Shown: positions 54,951 through 63,621 of the stretch, piece after piece | Position numbering within the stretch: position 1 is the stretch's first letter | Layout of the letters: every line of letters begins with the position of its first letter | Origin: Lachnospiraceae bacterium | GTDB lineage: Bacteria > Bacillota > Clostridia > Lachnospirales > Lachnospiraceae | Assembly: GCA_014804675.1 (NCBI GenBank) | Contig: JAAUZH010000001.1 | Coordinates: 62,001-126,000 of the forward strand | Direction: 5' to 3' | DNA length: 64,000 nucleotides | Program-made: the position numbers and the translations under genes | Notes under the pieces: model-generated | Databases searched by the model: none | What the model was told of the DNA's origin: nothing | What the model saw: the letters and a program-made list of their open reading frames with translations, nothing else

Positions 54951-55325
54951 ATGAAACATCAAATGGAAATGGAGAAGTATGTGACAAAGATTATGCTGGA
55001 GCTTGGAGTACCGGCACACTTAAAGGGCTATCATTATTTAAGAAAAGCAATTCTGCTTTCTGAAAATGACATGGAAGTAGTCAGCAGTGTTACCAAGCTT
55101 TTGTATCCAGAAATTGCAAAATCCTTTCAGACCACGGACCAAAAAGTAGAAAGGGCTATCCGGAATGCAATTGAGGTATCCTGGACAAGAGGAAATATGA
55201 GAACAGTGGAGGAGTTGTTCGGCTATTCCGCAAGAACAGGAAAGGGGCGGCCTACGAACAGTGAATATATAGCAAGAATTGCTGATAAGATTCATTTAGA
55301 TTTTAAACAATTGGAAATTGCATAA
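54951..55325 (+). CDS. Stand-alone Spo0A C-terminal-type DNA-binding protein
   Basis: 124 residues from the ATG at 54951 (GAGGGGAG upstream); 54855 would give 156 but falls within the promoter palindrome. The entire domain matches the Spo0A effector: KIMLELGVPAHLKGYHYLRK, TKLLYPEIAKSFQTTDQKVE, RAIRNAIEVSWTRGN and GKGRPTNSEYIARIADKI. There is no receiver domain, so it cannot be controlled by the sporulation phosphorelay in the usual way. It lies directly before two cell-wall hydrolase genes, after its own terminator. A dedicated transcription regulator of those genes, or a Spo0A-site competitor, is inference. Confidence 0.88.
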   Translation: MKHQMEMEKYVTKIMLELGVPAHLKGYHYLRKAILLSENDMEVVSSVTKLLYPEIAKSFQTTDQKVERAIRNAIEVSWTRGNMRTVEELFGYSARTGKGRPTNSEYIARIADKIHLDFKQLEIA

Positions 55326-55338
55326 ATTTATCACACTT

Positions 55339-55379
55339 AGAACTCTTAGGTTGCGGTTAGCCTGAGAGTTCTTTTTTTT
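55339..55379 (+). terminator. Terminator of the Spo0A-like gene
   Basis: AGAACTCTTAGG (55339-55350) pairs with CCTGAGAGTTCT (55361-55372), one wobble, then T8. Confidence 0.9.
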
Positions 55380-55423
55380 GAAGAATATTCCAAATTTCTT
55401 TTCTGAATCCCAATATTCGCCAG

Positions 55424-55453
55424 TTGAAATAAGGAGAGGAATTGATATATAAT
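55424..55453 (+). promoter_or_regulatory. Promoter of cell-wall hydrolase 1
   Basis: TTGAAA (55424-55429), 18 bp, TATAAT (55448-55453). The second hydrolase has the same boxes, the same 18-bp spacing and a shared AGGAGAG in the spacer. Confidence 0.7.
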
Positions 55454-55497
55454 TTAAAAGAATGAAAAAAAATGTAAAAAATGTAAAGGAGAATCTC

Positions 55498-58400
55498 ATG
55501 AAAGCATTTTGGAAAAGAGGAATGGCAGTCTTTTTAGCAGCGCTTATGATGATACAGGTGCCTGCGATGCCTGCAGTGCAGGCCCAGACCATATCGGGAA
55601 ATGATGTGGAAAGCATTCCGGAAGAAGCTGGAACGGAGCAGGAAGAGCAAGCGGATATCCTGCCGGTGGACATGCCTGAAGAAGAGGAAATGCCTGTTAG
55701 TGAGGATGGGGAGGAAGAACAGGCTGTGGTGCAAGCCGATACGATAAGTGAGAATTCGGCAGCAGACACCCTCTTAAATTGGATTTATGTGGAGAAGCCA
55801 TATATCAAGACCCCTGATACCCAGAATATCCTAGTAAGCATTGGCAATGAAGAAACCGGTATTCTGAAGGGCTCCCTTATTTATGAAAATACAAAAACAA
55901 AAGAAAGGTTTGAATTGAGGGCATCCGTCGAGGAAGGAACTGTTTTTGGTGACAGCCTCCTGTTCTCAGAGGATTTCACTTCCACAGAGGAAAAAGGAAT
56001 CTACCAGCTTTTGGAGGTTTCTTATGAGACGGCAGAAGGCAGGGAGACCATCGGCCTTGTAGCCGTGGCGGGAATCCAGGCATTTTTTGGAGTGGAAGAA
56101 GAAGTGCTTACCACAGAGGAGAAAATGGAGATTTCCACGGAAGTGGTCACCATAGACGAAAACGGACAGGAGACGGAAGCGAATTCTATCGAAGAAGCCA
56201 TTGAAAGCGCCCAGGCGGGAATTACTGCATCCAGAAGCGATTCTCTTTATGCACGGGCAGGGGCAAAAAGCAATATGGTCATTGTGCTGGATCCGGGACA
56301 TGATAGTACCCATTTGGGAGCAAGCGCAAATGGGCTGAAGGAAGAGGAGCTTACCTTAAAAATCGCCCAGTACTGTAAGGCGCAGCTGGAAACCTATTCC
56401 GGTGTAACAGTTTATCTTACCAGAACGGGAAGCGCCTGCCCATATCCGGGAACTACTTCCACGGTATGTAACTCCAACCGTGTGGCAAAAGCAAAGAGCC
56501 TGGGAGCAGATGTATTTGTCAGCATCCATTTAAATAGTGCGGCTTCTGCCAGTGCAAGCGGGGCAGAGGTTTATTATCCCAATTCCAATTATAACAGTGA
56601 AATCGGAAAAGAAGGAAACGGATTGGCAACGGAAATTCAGAAGAAGCTGGTTGCCATCGGGCTGAGCAACAGAGGGATCAAGATCAGGAATTCAGAAGAT
56701 AATACTGTTTATCCGGACGGTTCCCTGGCAGACTACTACGGAGTCATTAAAAACAGTAAATTGAATGGCTTCCCGGGAATCATTATTGAGCATGCCTTTT
56801 TAACCAATAGCTCCGATGCCAGCCTGTTGTCTACAGAAGCAGGGCTGAAAAAGCTGGGAGTGGCAGACGCAGAGGGAATTGCGGCCTATTATAATCTGAG
56901 TACGTCAGCGGAGCCGGCGGTTGAATTTTCAAGCGGCAAGCTATCCATTTTGAACAAGGATTTGCTGGCCGGCACTTTTACTGCACGGATTGTGGACGTG
57001 TCACCATATGACAAGGTTAGCAAAGTAACATTTAAAGTATGGACCAAATCGGATAAAAGCGACTTAAAGTCCTATGTTGGGAAGGACTTGGGGAATGGCG
57101 CCTTTGAGGCATCGGTTAGTGCTGCAAAGCATAATAATGCAGAAGGGAAATACTATGTATACGCTTATGCGGTAGATGGAAATAATAAAGAGACTCTGCT
57201 TCAGACAACCAGTGTGACGCTGATACCTGCCTACACCAATGTGTCGGTAACAAGAACGGTTTATGGAAAGCAGTCCCAGTATTATCGTGTGTTAGTATCT
57301 GGAATGGAAAAAGCAGGCAAGGTAACCTTCACTTTATGGTACAGTAAATCCGGCTCTAAAACGGCAGTTACTTATAAGGCGAAAAAAGCTGCAAGCGGCA
57401 AATGGTATTATGATATACCTTTGAGCAAAATGCCAAAGGAGGGAACTTATAAGCTCCAAATTAAGGCAACGGCAGCTTATGGAACGGAAAAGACTGTTAA
57501 GAGCGTAACCTTCAGCTATAAGCGCACGGCAACGGTATCTGTAGCAAAGACAAGCAGCACCCAGAAAAAATTCAAGGTGCAGCTGGCGGGAATGGGCTAT
57601 GCATCCAAAGTAAGCTTCCAGGTATGGAGCAAGACCGGCGGCAAGGATGATTTGAAGACATATAAGGGAAAGAAACGTGCTGATGGTACATGGGCTTATA
57701 ATATTTCAATCAGCAAGCACAAGACAGCGGGAACCTATTATGTAGTGGCGGTTGCCAAGGTAGGAAATGAAACGGTAACCCTGCCAAAGAAGAGCTTCAA
57801 GGTCACCGGACCAAGTGTGGGAAGCATTAAAATACAGAATAAAAATACCCAGGCTGCCACTTTTGACGTGGCATTATCGGGAATCGCATCACCTTCCGGC
57901 TTTAGTCAAAAGGTAGAATATCAGGTTTGGTGTAAGTCAGATAAAAGCGATAAGAAGACGTATAAAGCAAAGGTAAAGAGCGATGGAACCAGCAAAATTA
58001 CCGTAGATGTAAAAAATCATAACAGTAACTTTGGCACCTATAAGATTCAGGTAACTTTGACCGATAATAATGGAATTAAAGTCACCCTGCCCATTAAAAG
58101 GGTAGGGGTGACCAGACCAGCTGCAAATCTTTCTGTGGAAAAGACAAGCAGCGCCCAGACAAAATTTAAAGTGACGCTGGAGGGAATGAGCTATGCATCC
58201 AAGGTAAGCTTTCAGGTATGGAGCAAAACCGGCGGCAAGGATGATTTGAAAACCTATAAAGGAACAAAGCGGGCTGATGGCACATGGGCTTATAATATTC
58301 CAATCAGTAAGCACAAGACAGCTGGGACTTATTATGTAGTGGCAGTTGCCCAGGCAGGAAAAGAAACCATAACCCTGCCAAAGAAGAGCTTCAAGGTTAC

Positions 58401-59250
58401 CGGACCAAGTGTGGAATCTATCAAGATACAGAATAAAAATACCCAGGCCATGACTTTTGATGTGGCATTATCAGGAATTTCATCGCCTTCCGGCTTTAGT
58501 CAAAAGGCAGAATATCTGGTTTGGTGTAAATCGGATAAAAGCGATAAAAAGACGTATAAGGCAAAGGTACAGAGTGATGGAAGCAGTGTGATTACTGTGG
58601 ATGTAAGAAACCATAAAAATAACTTTGGTACTTATAAGGTTCAGGTAACCCTGACCGATAATAATGGAATTACAATCACGTTACCAATTAAACGGGTGGG
58701 TGTGACAAAGCCCGGCACTGCAAATTATTATCCTATTATGGGCACTTCCGAAACAAATGTAAATCAAATGGTGGCATACTATAATGCAAATGCGGTTTAT
58801 CCGGCATTTTATAAGAATTCGGATGCACCTACTATCCAGAAGTTCTGTCAGCTGTACGTATCCGAAAGCAAGGCGGAAGGAGTAAAGGCAGAGGTTGCTT
58901 TTGTTCAGGCCATGAAAGAAACGAACTTCTTGAAATACGGAGGAGATGTGGATATTTCCCAATACAATTTTGCAGGTCTTGGAGCCACAGGAGGCGGAGC
59001 AAGCGGTGCTTCCTTTCCAAGCGTACAGATTGGCATCCGTGCCCAGATACAACATTTAAAGGCATATGCTACCACGGAAGGATTAAAAAATGCCTGTGTG
59101 GATAGTCGCTATTCTCTTGTGACAAAAGGATGTGCTCCCTATGTACAGTGGCTGGGTATCCAGGAAAATCCCACCGGAAAAGGCTGGGCAACGGACCCTG
59201 GGTATGGAAATGATATTGTAAACAGGATTGCAAAGCTAAAAACATATTAG
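55498..59250 (+). CDS. Secreted amidase / Bsp-repeat / glucosaminidase-like protein 1
   Basis: 1250 residues from the ATG at 55498 (AAAGGAGA upstream, identical context at 59398). Signal peptide (1-30, ending AVQAQ), acidic linker, beta-rich region, then an Amidase_3 domain (258-460) with LDPGHDSTHLGAS, FVSIHLNS and EHAFLTNSSD (zinc ligands and catalytic Glu). Six ~100-residue GBS-Bsp-like repeats follow (475-1075; motif VWSKTGGKDDLKTYKGKKRADG). The C-terminal ~160 residues resemble glucosaminidase (AFVQAMKETNFLKYGG, NFAGLGATGGG). It should cut peptidoglycan at the amide and probably the glycan bond. It has its own promoter. An exact in-gene duplication of two repeats distinguishes it from copy 2. 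Confidence 0.9.
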   Translation: MKAFWKRGMAVFLAALMMIQVPAMPAVQAQTISGNDVESIPEEAGTEQEEQADILPVDMPEEEEMPVSEDGEEEQAVVQADTISENSAADTLLNWIYVEKPYIKTPDTQNILVSIGNEETGILKGSLIYENTKTKERFELRASVEEGTVFGDSLLFSEDFTSTEEKGIYQLLEVSYETAEGRETIGLVAVAGIQAFFGVEEEVLTTEEKMEISTEVVTIDENGQETEANSIEEAIESAQAGITASRSDSLYARAGAKSNMVIVLDPGHDSTHLGASANGLKEEELTLKIAQYCKAQLETYSGVTVYLTRTGSACPYPGTTSTVCNSNRVAKAKSLGADVFVSIHLNSAASASASGAEVYYPNSNYNSEIGKEGNGLATEIQKKLVAIGLSNRGIKIRNSEDNTVYPDGSLADYYGVIKNSKLNGFPGIIIEHAFLTNSSDASLLSTEAGLKKLGVADAEGIAAYYNLSTSAEPAVEFSSGKLSILNKDLLAGTFTARIVDVSPYDKVSKVTFKVWTKSDKSDLKSYVGKDLGNGAFEASVSAAKHNNAEGKYYVYAYAVDGNNKETLLQTTSVTLIPAYTNVSVTRTVYGKQSQYYRVLVSGMEKAGKVTFTLWYSKSGSKTAVTYKAKKAASGKWYYDIPLSKMPKEGTYKLQIKATAAYGTEKTVKSVTFSYKRTATVSVAKTSSTQKKFKVQLAGMGYASKVSFQVWSKTGGKDDLKTYKGKKRADGTWAYNISISKHKTAGTYYVVAVAKVGNETVTLPKKSFKVTGPSVGSIKIQNKNTQAATFDVALSGIASPSGFSQKVEYQVWCKSDKSDKKTYKAKVKSDGTSKITVDVKNHNSNFGTYKIQVTLTDNNGIKVTLPIKRVGVTRPAANLSVEKTSSAQTKFKVTLEGMSYASKVSFQVWSKTGGKDDLKTYKGTKRADGTWAYNIPISKHKTAGTYYVVAVAQAGKETITLPKKSFKVTGPSVESIKIQNKNTQAMTFDVALSGISSPSGFSQKAEYLVWCKSDKSDKKTYKAKVQSDGSSVITVDVRNHKNNFGTYKVQVTLTDNNGITITLPIKRVGVTKPGTANYYPIMGTSETNVNQMVAYYNANAVYPAFYKNSDAPTIQKFCQLYVSESKAEGVKAEVAFVQAMKETNFLKYGGDVDISQYNFAGLGATGGGASGASFPSVQIGIRAQIQHLKAYATTEGLKNACVDSRYSLVTKGCAPYVQWLGIQENPTGKGWATDPGYGNDIVNRIAKLKTY
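57541..58728 (+). repeat. Two tandem ~594-bp units inside hydrolase 1
   Basis: 57541-58134 and 58135-58728 encode the same pair of Bsp-like repeats (KTSS...FKVTGP, then SIKIQNKNTQ...KRVGVT) with high nucleotide similarity. Copy 2 of the gene has only one such unit (from 61444), so the unit was gained or lost after the gene duplication. Confidence 0.8.
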
Positions 59251-59298
59251 TTATTTCCTAAGATTTCCTTAATTTCTTCCAATTTCAACATCAGATAC

Positions 59299-59328
59299 TT
59301 GAAATTAGGAGAGTTACTCATGTATAAT
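59299..59328 (+). promoter_or_regulatory. Promoter of cell-wall hydrolase 2
   Basis: TTGAAA (59299-59304), 18 bp, TATAAT (59323-59328), matching the promoter at 55424-55453 in boxes, spacing and much of the spacer. Confidence 0.7.
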
Positions 59329-59397
59329 TTAAAGAAATGAAATTATATTTTTAACATTTTTTCATGTATTTTTATTGAAAGCATAAAGGAGAATCTC

Positions 59398-62300
59398 ATG
59401 AAAGCATTTTGGAAAAGAGGAATGGCAGTCTTTTTAGCAGCGCTTATGATGATACAGGTGCCTGCGATGCCTGCAGTGCAGGCCCAGACCATATCGGGAA
59501 ATGATGTGGAAAGCATTCAGGAAGAAACTGAAACAGAGCAGGAAGAACAAATGGACATCCTGCCAGAAGATGTGCCTGCGGAAGTGGAAATACCCATTAG
59601 TGAGGATGGGGAGGAAGAACAGGATGAAGTGCAGCAGGTCGATACGGTAAGCGAAAATCCCCCGATAGATACCCTTTTGAACTGGATTTATGTGGAGAAG
59701 CCATATATCAAGACCCCTGACACCCAGAATATTCTGGTAAGCATCGGCAATGAAGAAACCGGTATTCAGAAGGGCTCCCTTATTTATGAAAACACAAAAA
59801 CAAAAGAAAGGTTTGAATTGAGGGCATCCGTCGAGGAAGGAACTGTTTTTGGTGACAGCCTCCTGTTTTCCGAGGATTTCACCTCCATAGAGGAAAAGGG
59901 AATCTACCAGCTTTTGGAGGTTTCTTATGAGACGGCAGAAGGCAGGGAGACCATCGACCTTGCAGCCGTAGCGGGAATCCAGGCATTTTTTGGAGTGGAA
60001 GAAGAAGTGCTTACCACAGGGGAGAAGATGGAGATTTCCACGGAAGTGGTCACTATAGACGAGAACGGACAGGAGACGGAAGCGAATTCTATCGAAGAAG
60101 CCATTGAAAGCGCCCAGGCGGGAATTACTGCATCCAGAAGCGATTCTCTTTATGCACGGGCAGGAGCAAAAAAGAATATGGTCATTGTACTGGATCCGGG
60201 ACATGATAGTACCCATTTGGGAGCAAGCGCAAATGGGCTGAAGGAAGAGGAGCTTACCTTAAAAATAGCCCAGTACTGTAAGGCGAAGCTGGAAACCTAT
60301 TCCGGCGTAACGGTTTACCTTACCAGAACGGGAAGCGCCTGTCCATATCCGGGAACTACTTCCACGGTATGTAATTCTAACCGTGTGGCAGCGGCAAAGA
60401 ATGTAGGAGCAAATGTATTTGTCAGTATCCATTTAAATAGTTCGCCTTCTGCCAGTGCAAGCGGGGCAGAGGTTTATTATCCCAATTCCAATTATAACAG
60501 TGAAATTGGACAAGAAGGAAACGGATTGGCATCGGAAATCCAGAAAAAGCTGGCGGCGGTGGGATTGAGCAACAGGGGGATCAAGATTAGGAATTCCGAA
60601 GACAACACGCTCTATCCGGACGGTTCCCTGGCGGACTACTACGGAGTCATTAAAAACAGTAAATTAAATGGCTTTCCGGGAATCATTATTGAACATGCCT
60701 TTTTGACCAATAGCTCCGATGCCAGCCTGTTGTCTACAGAAGCAGGGCTGAAAAAGCTGGGAGTAGCAGATGCAGAGGGAATTGCAGAATATTATAATCT
60801 GGGTGCAGATGCAGAGCCGGATGTTGAGTTTTCAAGCGGGAAGTTATCCATTATCAATAAGGATTTATTAGCCGGTACTTTTACCGCTCGAATCGTAGAC
60901 GTGGAGCCATATGATGAAATAAACAAAGTGGTATTTAAGGTTTGGACCAAATCGGATAAAAGTGATTTAAAGTCCTATAAGGCGAAAGATTTGGGAGACG
61001 GCAGCTTTGAGGCTTCCATTAGTGCCGCAAAGCATAATAAAGCAGAAGGAAAATACTATGTATATGCCTATGCAGTAGATGAAAATAATACAGAGACCTT
61101 ACTGCAGAAAACCAGTGTAACACTGACACCTGCCTATACCAATGTGTCAGTAACGAGAACGGTTTATGGAAAGCAGTCCCAGTATTACCGGGTGTTAGTA
61201 ACTGGAATGGAAAAAGCCAGCAAGGTAACCTTTAGCTTATGGTACAGTAAATCCGGTTCAAAAACGGCAGTTACCTACAAGGCAAAGAAAGCAGCCAGCG
61301 GTAAGTGGTATTATGATATACCTTTGAGCCAAATGCCCAAGGAAGGGACTTACAAGCTCCAAATCAAGGCAACGGCAGCTTATGGAACGGAAAAGACTGT
61401 TAAGAGCGTAACCTTCAGCTATAAGCGCACGGCAACGGTATCTGTAGCAAAGACAAGCAGCACCCAGAAAAAATTCAAAGTGCAGCTGGAGGGAATGGGC
61501 TATGCAAAGAAGGTAAGCTTTCAGGTATGGAGCAAGACCGGCGGTAAGGATGATTTGAAGACATATAAGGGAAAGAAACGTGCCGATGGCACATGGGCTT
61601 ATAATGTTCCCATCAGCAAGCACAAAACAGCAGGAACCTATTATGTGGTGGCAGTGGCCCAGGTAGAAAAAGAAACCGTAACTCTGCCAAAGAAGAGCTT
61701 CAAGGTCACCGGGCCAAGTGTGGAAAGCCTTAAGATTCAAAACAAAAATACCCAGGCCATGACCTTTGATGTGGCATTATCAGGAATCGCATCACCTTCC
61801 GGCTTTAGTCAAAAGGTAGAATATCTGGTTTGGTGTAAGTCAGATAAAAGCGATAAGAAGACGTATAAAGCAAAGGTAAAGAGCGATGGAACCAGCAAGA
61901 TTACCGTAGATGTAAAAAATCATAAGAATAACTTTGGCACTTATAAGGTTCAGGTAACCTTAACAGACAATAATGGAATTAAACTTACGCTGCCCATTAA
62001 AAGGGTAGGCGTAACAAAGCCTGACACTGCGGATTATTATCCGATTATGGGCACCACTGAAACAAACGTAAATCAAATGGTGGCATACTATAATGCCAAT
62101 GCGGTTTATCCGGCATTTTATAAGGATTCGGATGCACCTACTATTAAGAAATTCTGCCAGCTGTATATATCTGAAAGCAAGGCAGAAGGAGTAAAGGCAG
62201 AGGTTGCTTTTGTTCAGGCCATGAAAGAAACGAATTTCTTAAAATACGGAGGAGATGTGGATATTTCCCAGTATAATTTTGCAGGTCTTGGAGCCACGGG

Positions 62301-62559
62301 AGGCGGAGCAAGCGGTGCTTCCTTTCCAAGCGTACAGATTGGCATCCGTGCCCAGATACAACATCTAAAGGCATATGCTACCACGGAGCCTTTGAATAAT
62401 GACTGTGTGGATAGCCGGTATTCTCTTGTGACAAAGGGATGCGCTCCCTATGTACAGTGGCTGGGTATCCAGGAAAATCCCACCGGAAAAGGCTGGGCAA
62501 CGGACCCTGGGTATGGAAATGATATTGTAAACAGGATTGTAAAATTAAAAACATATTGA
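59398..62559 (+). CDS. Secreted amidase / Bsp-repeat / glucosaminidase-like protein 2
   Basis: 1053 residues, tandem paralog of the preceding gene. The first ~115 coding bases are identical. It has the same signal peptide, the Amidase_3 domain (259-460; LDPGHDSTHLGAS, FVSIHLNSS), four rather than six Bsp-like repeats (475-875) and the glucosaminidase-like C-terminus (AFVQAMKETNFLKYGG). Differences cluster in the acidic linker after the signal peptide and in scattered repeat positions. It has its own near-identical promoter and a strong terminator. Probably a wall hydrolase with the same bond specificity; the Bsp repeats likely bind wall polymer. Confidence 0.9.
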   Translation: MKAFWKRGMAVFLAALMMIQVPAMPAVQAQTISGNDVESIQEETETEQEEQMDILPEDVPAEVEIPISEDGEEEQDEVQQVDTVSENPPIDTLLNWIYVEKPYIKTPDTQNILVSIGNEETGIQKGSLIYENTKTKERFELRASVEEGTVFGDSLLFSEDFTSIEEKGIYQLLEVSYETAEGRETIDLAAVAGIQAFFGVEEEVLTTGEKMEISTEVVTIDENGQETEANSIEEAIESAQAGITASRSDSLYARAGAKKNMVIVLDPGHDSTHLGASANGLKEEELTLKIAQYCKAKLETYSGVTVYLTRTGSACPYPGTTSTVCNSNRVAAAKNVGANVFVSIHLNSSPSASASGAEVYYPNSNYNSEIGQEGNGLASEIQKKLAAVGLSNRGIKIRNSEDNTLYPDGSLADYYGVIKNSKLNGFPGIIIEHAFLTNSSDASLLSTEAGLKKLGVADAEGIAEYYNLGADAEPDVEFSSGKLSIINKDLLAGTFTARIVDVEPYDEINKVVFKVWTKSDKSDLKSYKAKDLGDGSFEASISAAKHNKAEGKYYVYAYAVDENNTETLLQKTSVTLTPAYTNVSVTRTVYGKQSQYYRVLVTGMEKASKVTFSLWYSKSGSKTAVTYKAKKAASGKWYYDIPLSQMPKEGTYKLQIKATAAYGTEKTVKSVTFSYKRTATVSVAKTSSTQKKFKVQLEGMGYAKKVSFQVWSKTGGKDDLKTYKGKKRADGTWAYNVPISKHKTAGTYYVVAVAQVEKETVTLPKKSFKVTGPSVESLKIQNKNTQAMTFDVALSGIASPSGFSQKVEYLVWCKSDKSDKKTYKAKVKSDGTSKITVDVKNHKNNFGTYKVQVTLTDNNGIKLTLPIKRVGVTKPDTADYYPIMGTTETNVNQMVAYYNANAVYPAFYKDSDAPTIKKFCQLYISESKAEGVKAEVAFVQAMKETNFLKYGGDVDISQYNFAGLGATGGGASGASFPSVQIGIRAQIQHLKAYATTEPLNNDCVDSRYSLVTKGCAPYVQWLGIQENPTGKGWATDPGYGNDIVNRIVKLKTY

Positions 62560-62613
62560 TTTTTCCCAGATGATTTCTGGATTTTCAGAAAGGGAAATAT
62601 ATGAGAAAATTTT

Positions 62614-62652
62614 AGACAGCTGATTGCGAAAGCAATGAGCTGTCTTTTTTTC
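62614..62652 (+). terminator. Terminator after hydrolase 2
   Basis: AGACAGCT (62614-62621) pairs with AGCTGTCT (62638-62645), with an inner ATTGC/GCAAT stem and a GAAA loop, then T7. Confidence 0.92.
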
Positions 62653-62747
62653 TTTCTAAATATAAAAACTTCATTATATAGACAAAATAGGACAAAGATA
62701 CAGAAAACAATGACGAAATTTTGCATAATGAAAGGAGGTTTGCTAAA

Positions 62748-62861
62748 TTGATGTTCAAAATTGACAAAAGAGAGGGAAGCGCTCATGGAAATTGTTGTAA
62801 TCTCAAAATTAAAACTGCTGAACGAAGAATTTATTCCGATGATAGACCAAATACTTTATGA
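62748..62861 (+). CDS. Possible 37-residue leader ORF overlapping the LytTR gene
   Basis: The best ribosome binding site here, AAAGGAGG (62731-62738), is placed 9 bp before a TTG (62748, next codon ATG), not before the LytTR start. The frame reads MMFKIDKREGSAHGNCCNLK and ends at 62861, overlapping the regulator in another frame. It could be a translational-coupling leader or a small peptide. No family recognised. Confidence 0.3.
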   Translation: MMFKIDKREGSAHGNCCNLKIKTAERRIYSDDRPNTL

Positions 62862-63504
62862 GAAAAAAATAAAAAGGCTGAGCTTATACGATCAGGTAAT
62901 CCGGTTTGAAGAAATCAAAAGGCTGCCTGTTTCTGAAAACTACTTATTTTTTGTAGACGTGCAAGAGGAATTGACGTCTAATGCAATTAAAATGATAGAA
63001 ACAGTAATGAGTCAGTTTCCAAGAAGCTGCATGGTGCTTCTTATCGACAATGGCATCAATGTTTTGAATATAGTGAATTCCATTGGAACCATAAACGGTA
63101 TTATAAATTTTCATTGGGAGTGGAAAAACCAGCTGACAGATATATTAAAAACAATTGGGGAAAAAATGGAAAAGATTTGCAAGGGAATACTGATTTTTCA
63201 TTATAATATGGACCGGCTGATTCCTTATGAGGATATTTATTATATTGAAACGATTAAGTCCACGCATTGCTGTATGATCCGGCATAAGCATGGAGAAGAA
63301 AAGCTGCGGGCCAATATAAAGGATTTAATCGAGCAATTAGATGGCAGATTTGAAATCGTTCATGCATCCACTATTGCCAATTTGTCACTGGTAAAGAAAG
63401 TAGACAGGAAGAACAGATGCTTGCATTTTACCGATGAAGTAAATTGTGGTTATTCTAACGCATGTGCTAAGAAAATCAGAAACAGGATGCAGGAGTTCGT
63501 ATAG
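62785..63504 (+). CDS. LytTR-family regulator with degenerate receiver-like N-terminus
   Basis: 239 residues from the ATG at 62785 (AGAGGGA upstream). The N-terminal ~125 residues have receiver-like alternation (YLFFVDVQEEL near residue 55, SCMVLLIDNG, GIINFHWEW) but lack a clear acidic pair and Lys, so phosphorylation is doubtful. The C-terminal LytTR domain (about 135-235) has IPYEDIYYIETIKSTHCCMI, FEIVHASTIANLSLVKKVD and CLHFTDEVNCGYSNACAKKI. This is AgrA-like architecture. The next gene encodes a papain-like peptidase, a pairing that suggests peptide signalling, but no sensor kinase is visible. Confidence 0.8.
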   Translation: MEIVVISKLKLLNEEFIPMIDQILYEKKIKRLSLYDQVIRFEEIKRLPVSENYLFFVDVQEELTSNAIKMIETVMSQFPRSCMVLLIDNGINVLNIVNSIGTINGIINFHWEWKNQLTDILKTIGEKMEKICKGILIFHYNMDRLIPYEDIYYIETIKSTHCCMIRHKHGEEKLRANIKDLIEQLDGRFEIVHASTIANLSLVKKVDRKNRCLHFTDEVNCGYSNACAKKIRNRMQEFV

Positions 63505-63621
63505 GAAAAAAAACAAGGAAAATAGGACAACTTTTATCACTTGGCATTACTGGTGTGTATAGTATGGAGTACATACTGCAGGATGTAAAAAAGATATGGA
63601 AAAAGAAAGGAAGAAAAATTA

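Noticed and set aside
59434..60216. 260-codon minus-strand frame opposite the second hydrolase
   Set aside because: It recurs, shifted and broken, opposite the first hydrolase (55966-56313), as expected for a shadow of a duplicated gene with biased codons.
57541..61984. Regular repeats that might suggest a CRISPR array
   Set aside because: The repeats are ~300-600 bp coding units in frame; there are no short repeats with unique spacers and no cas genes.
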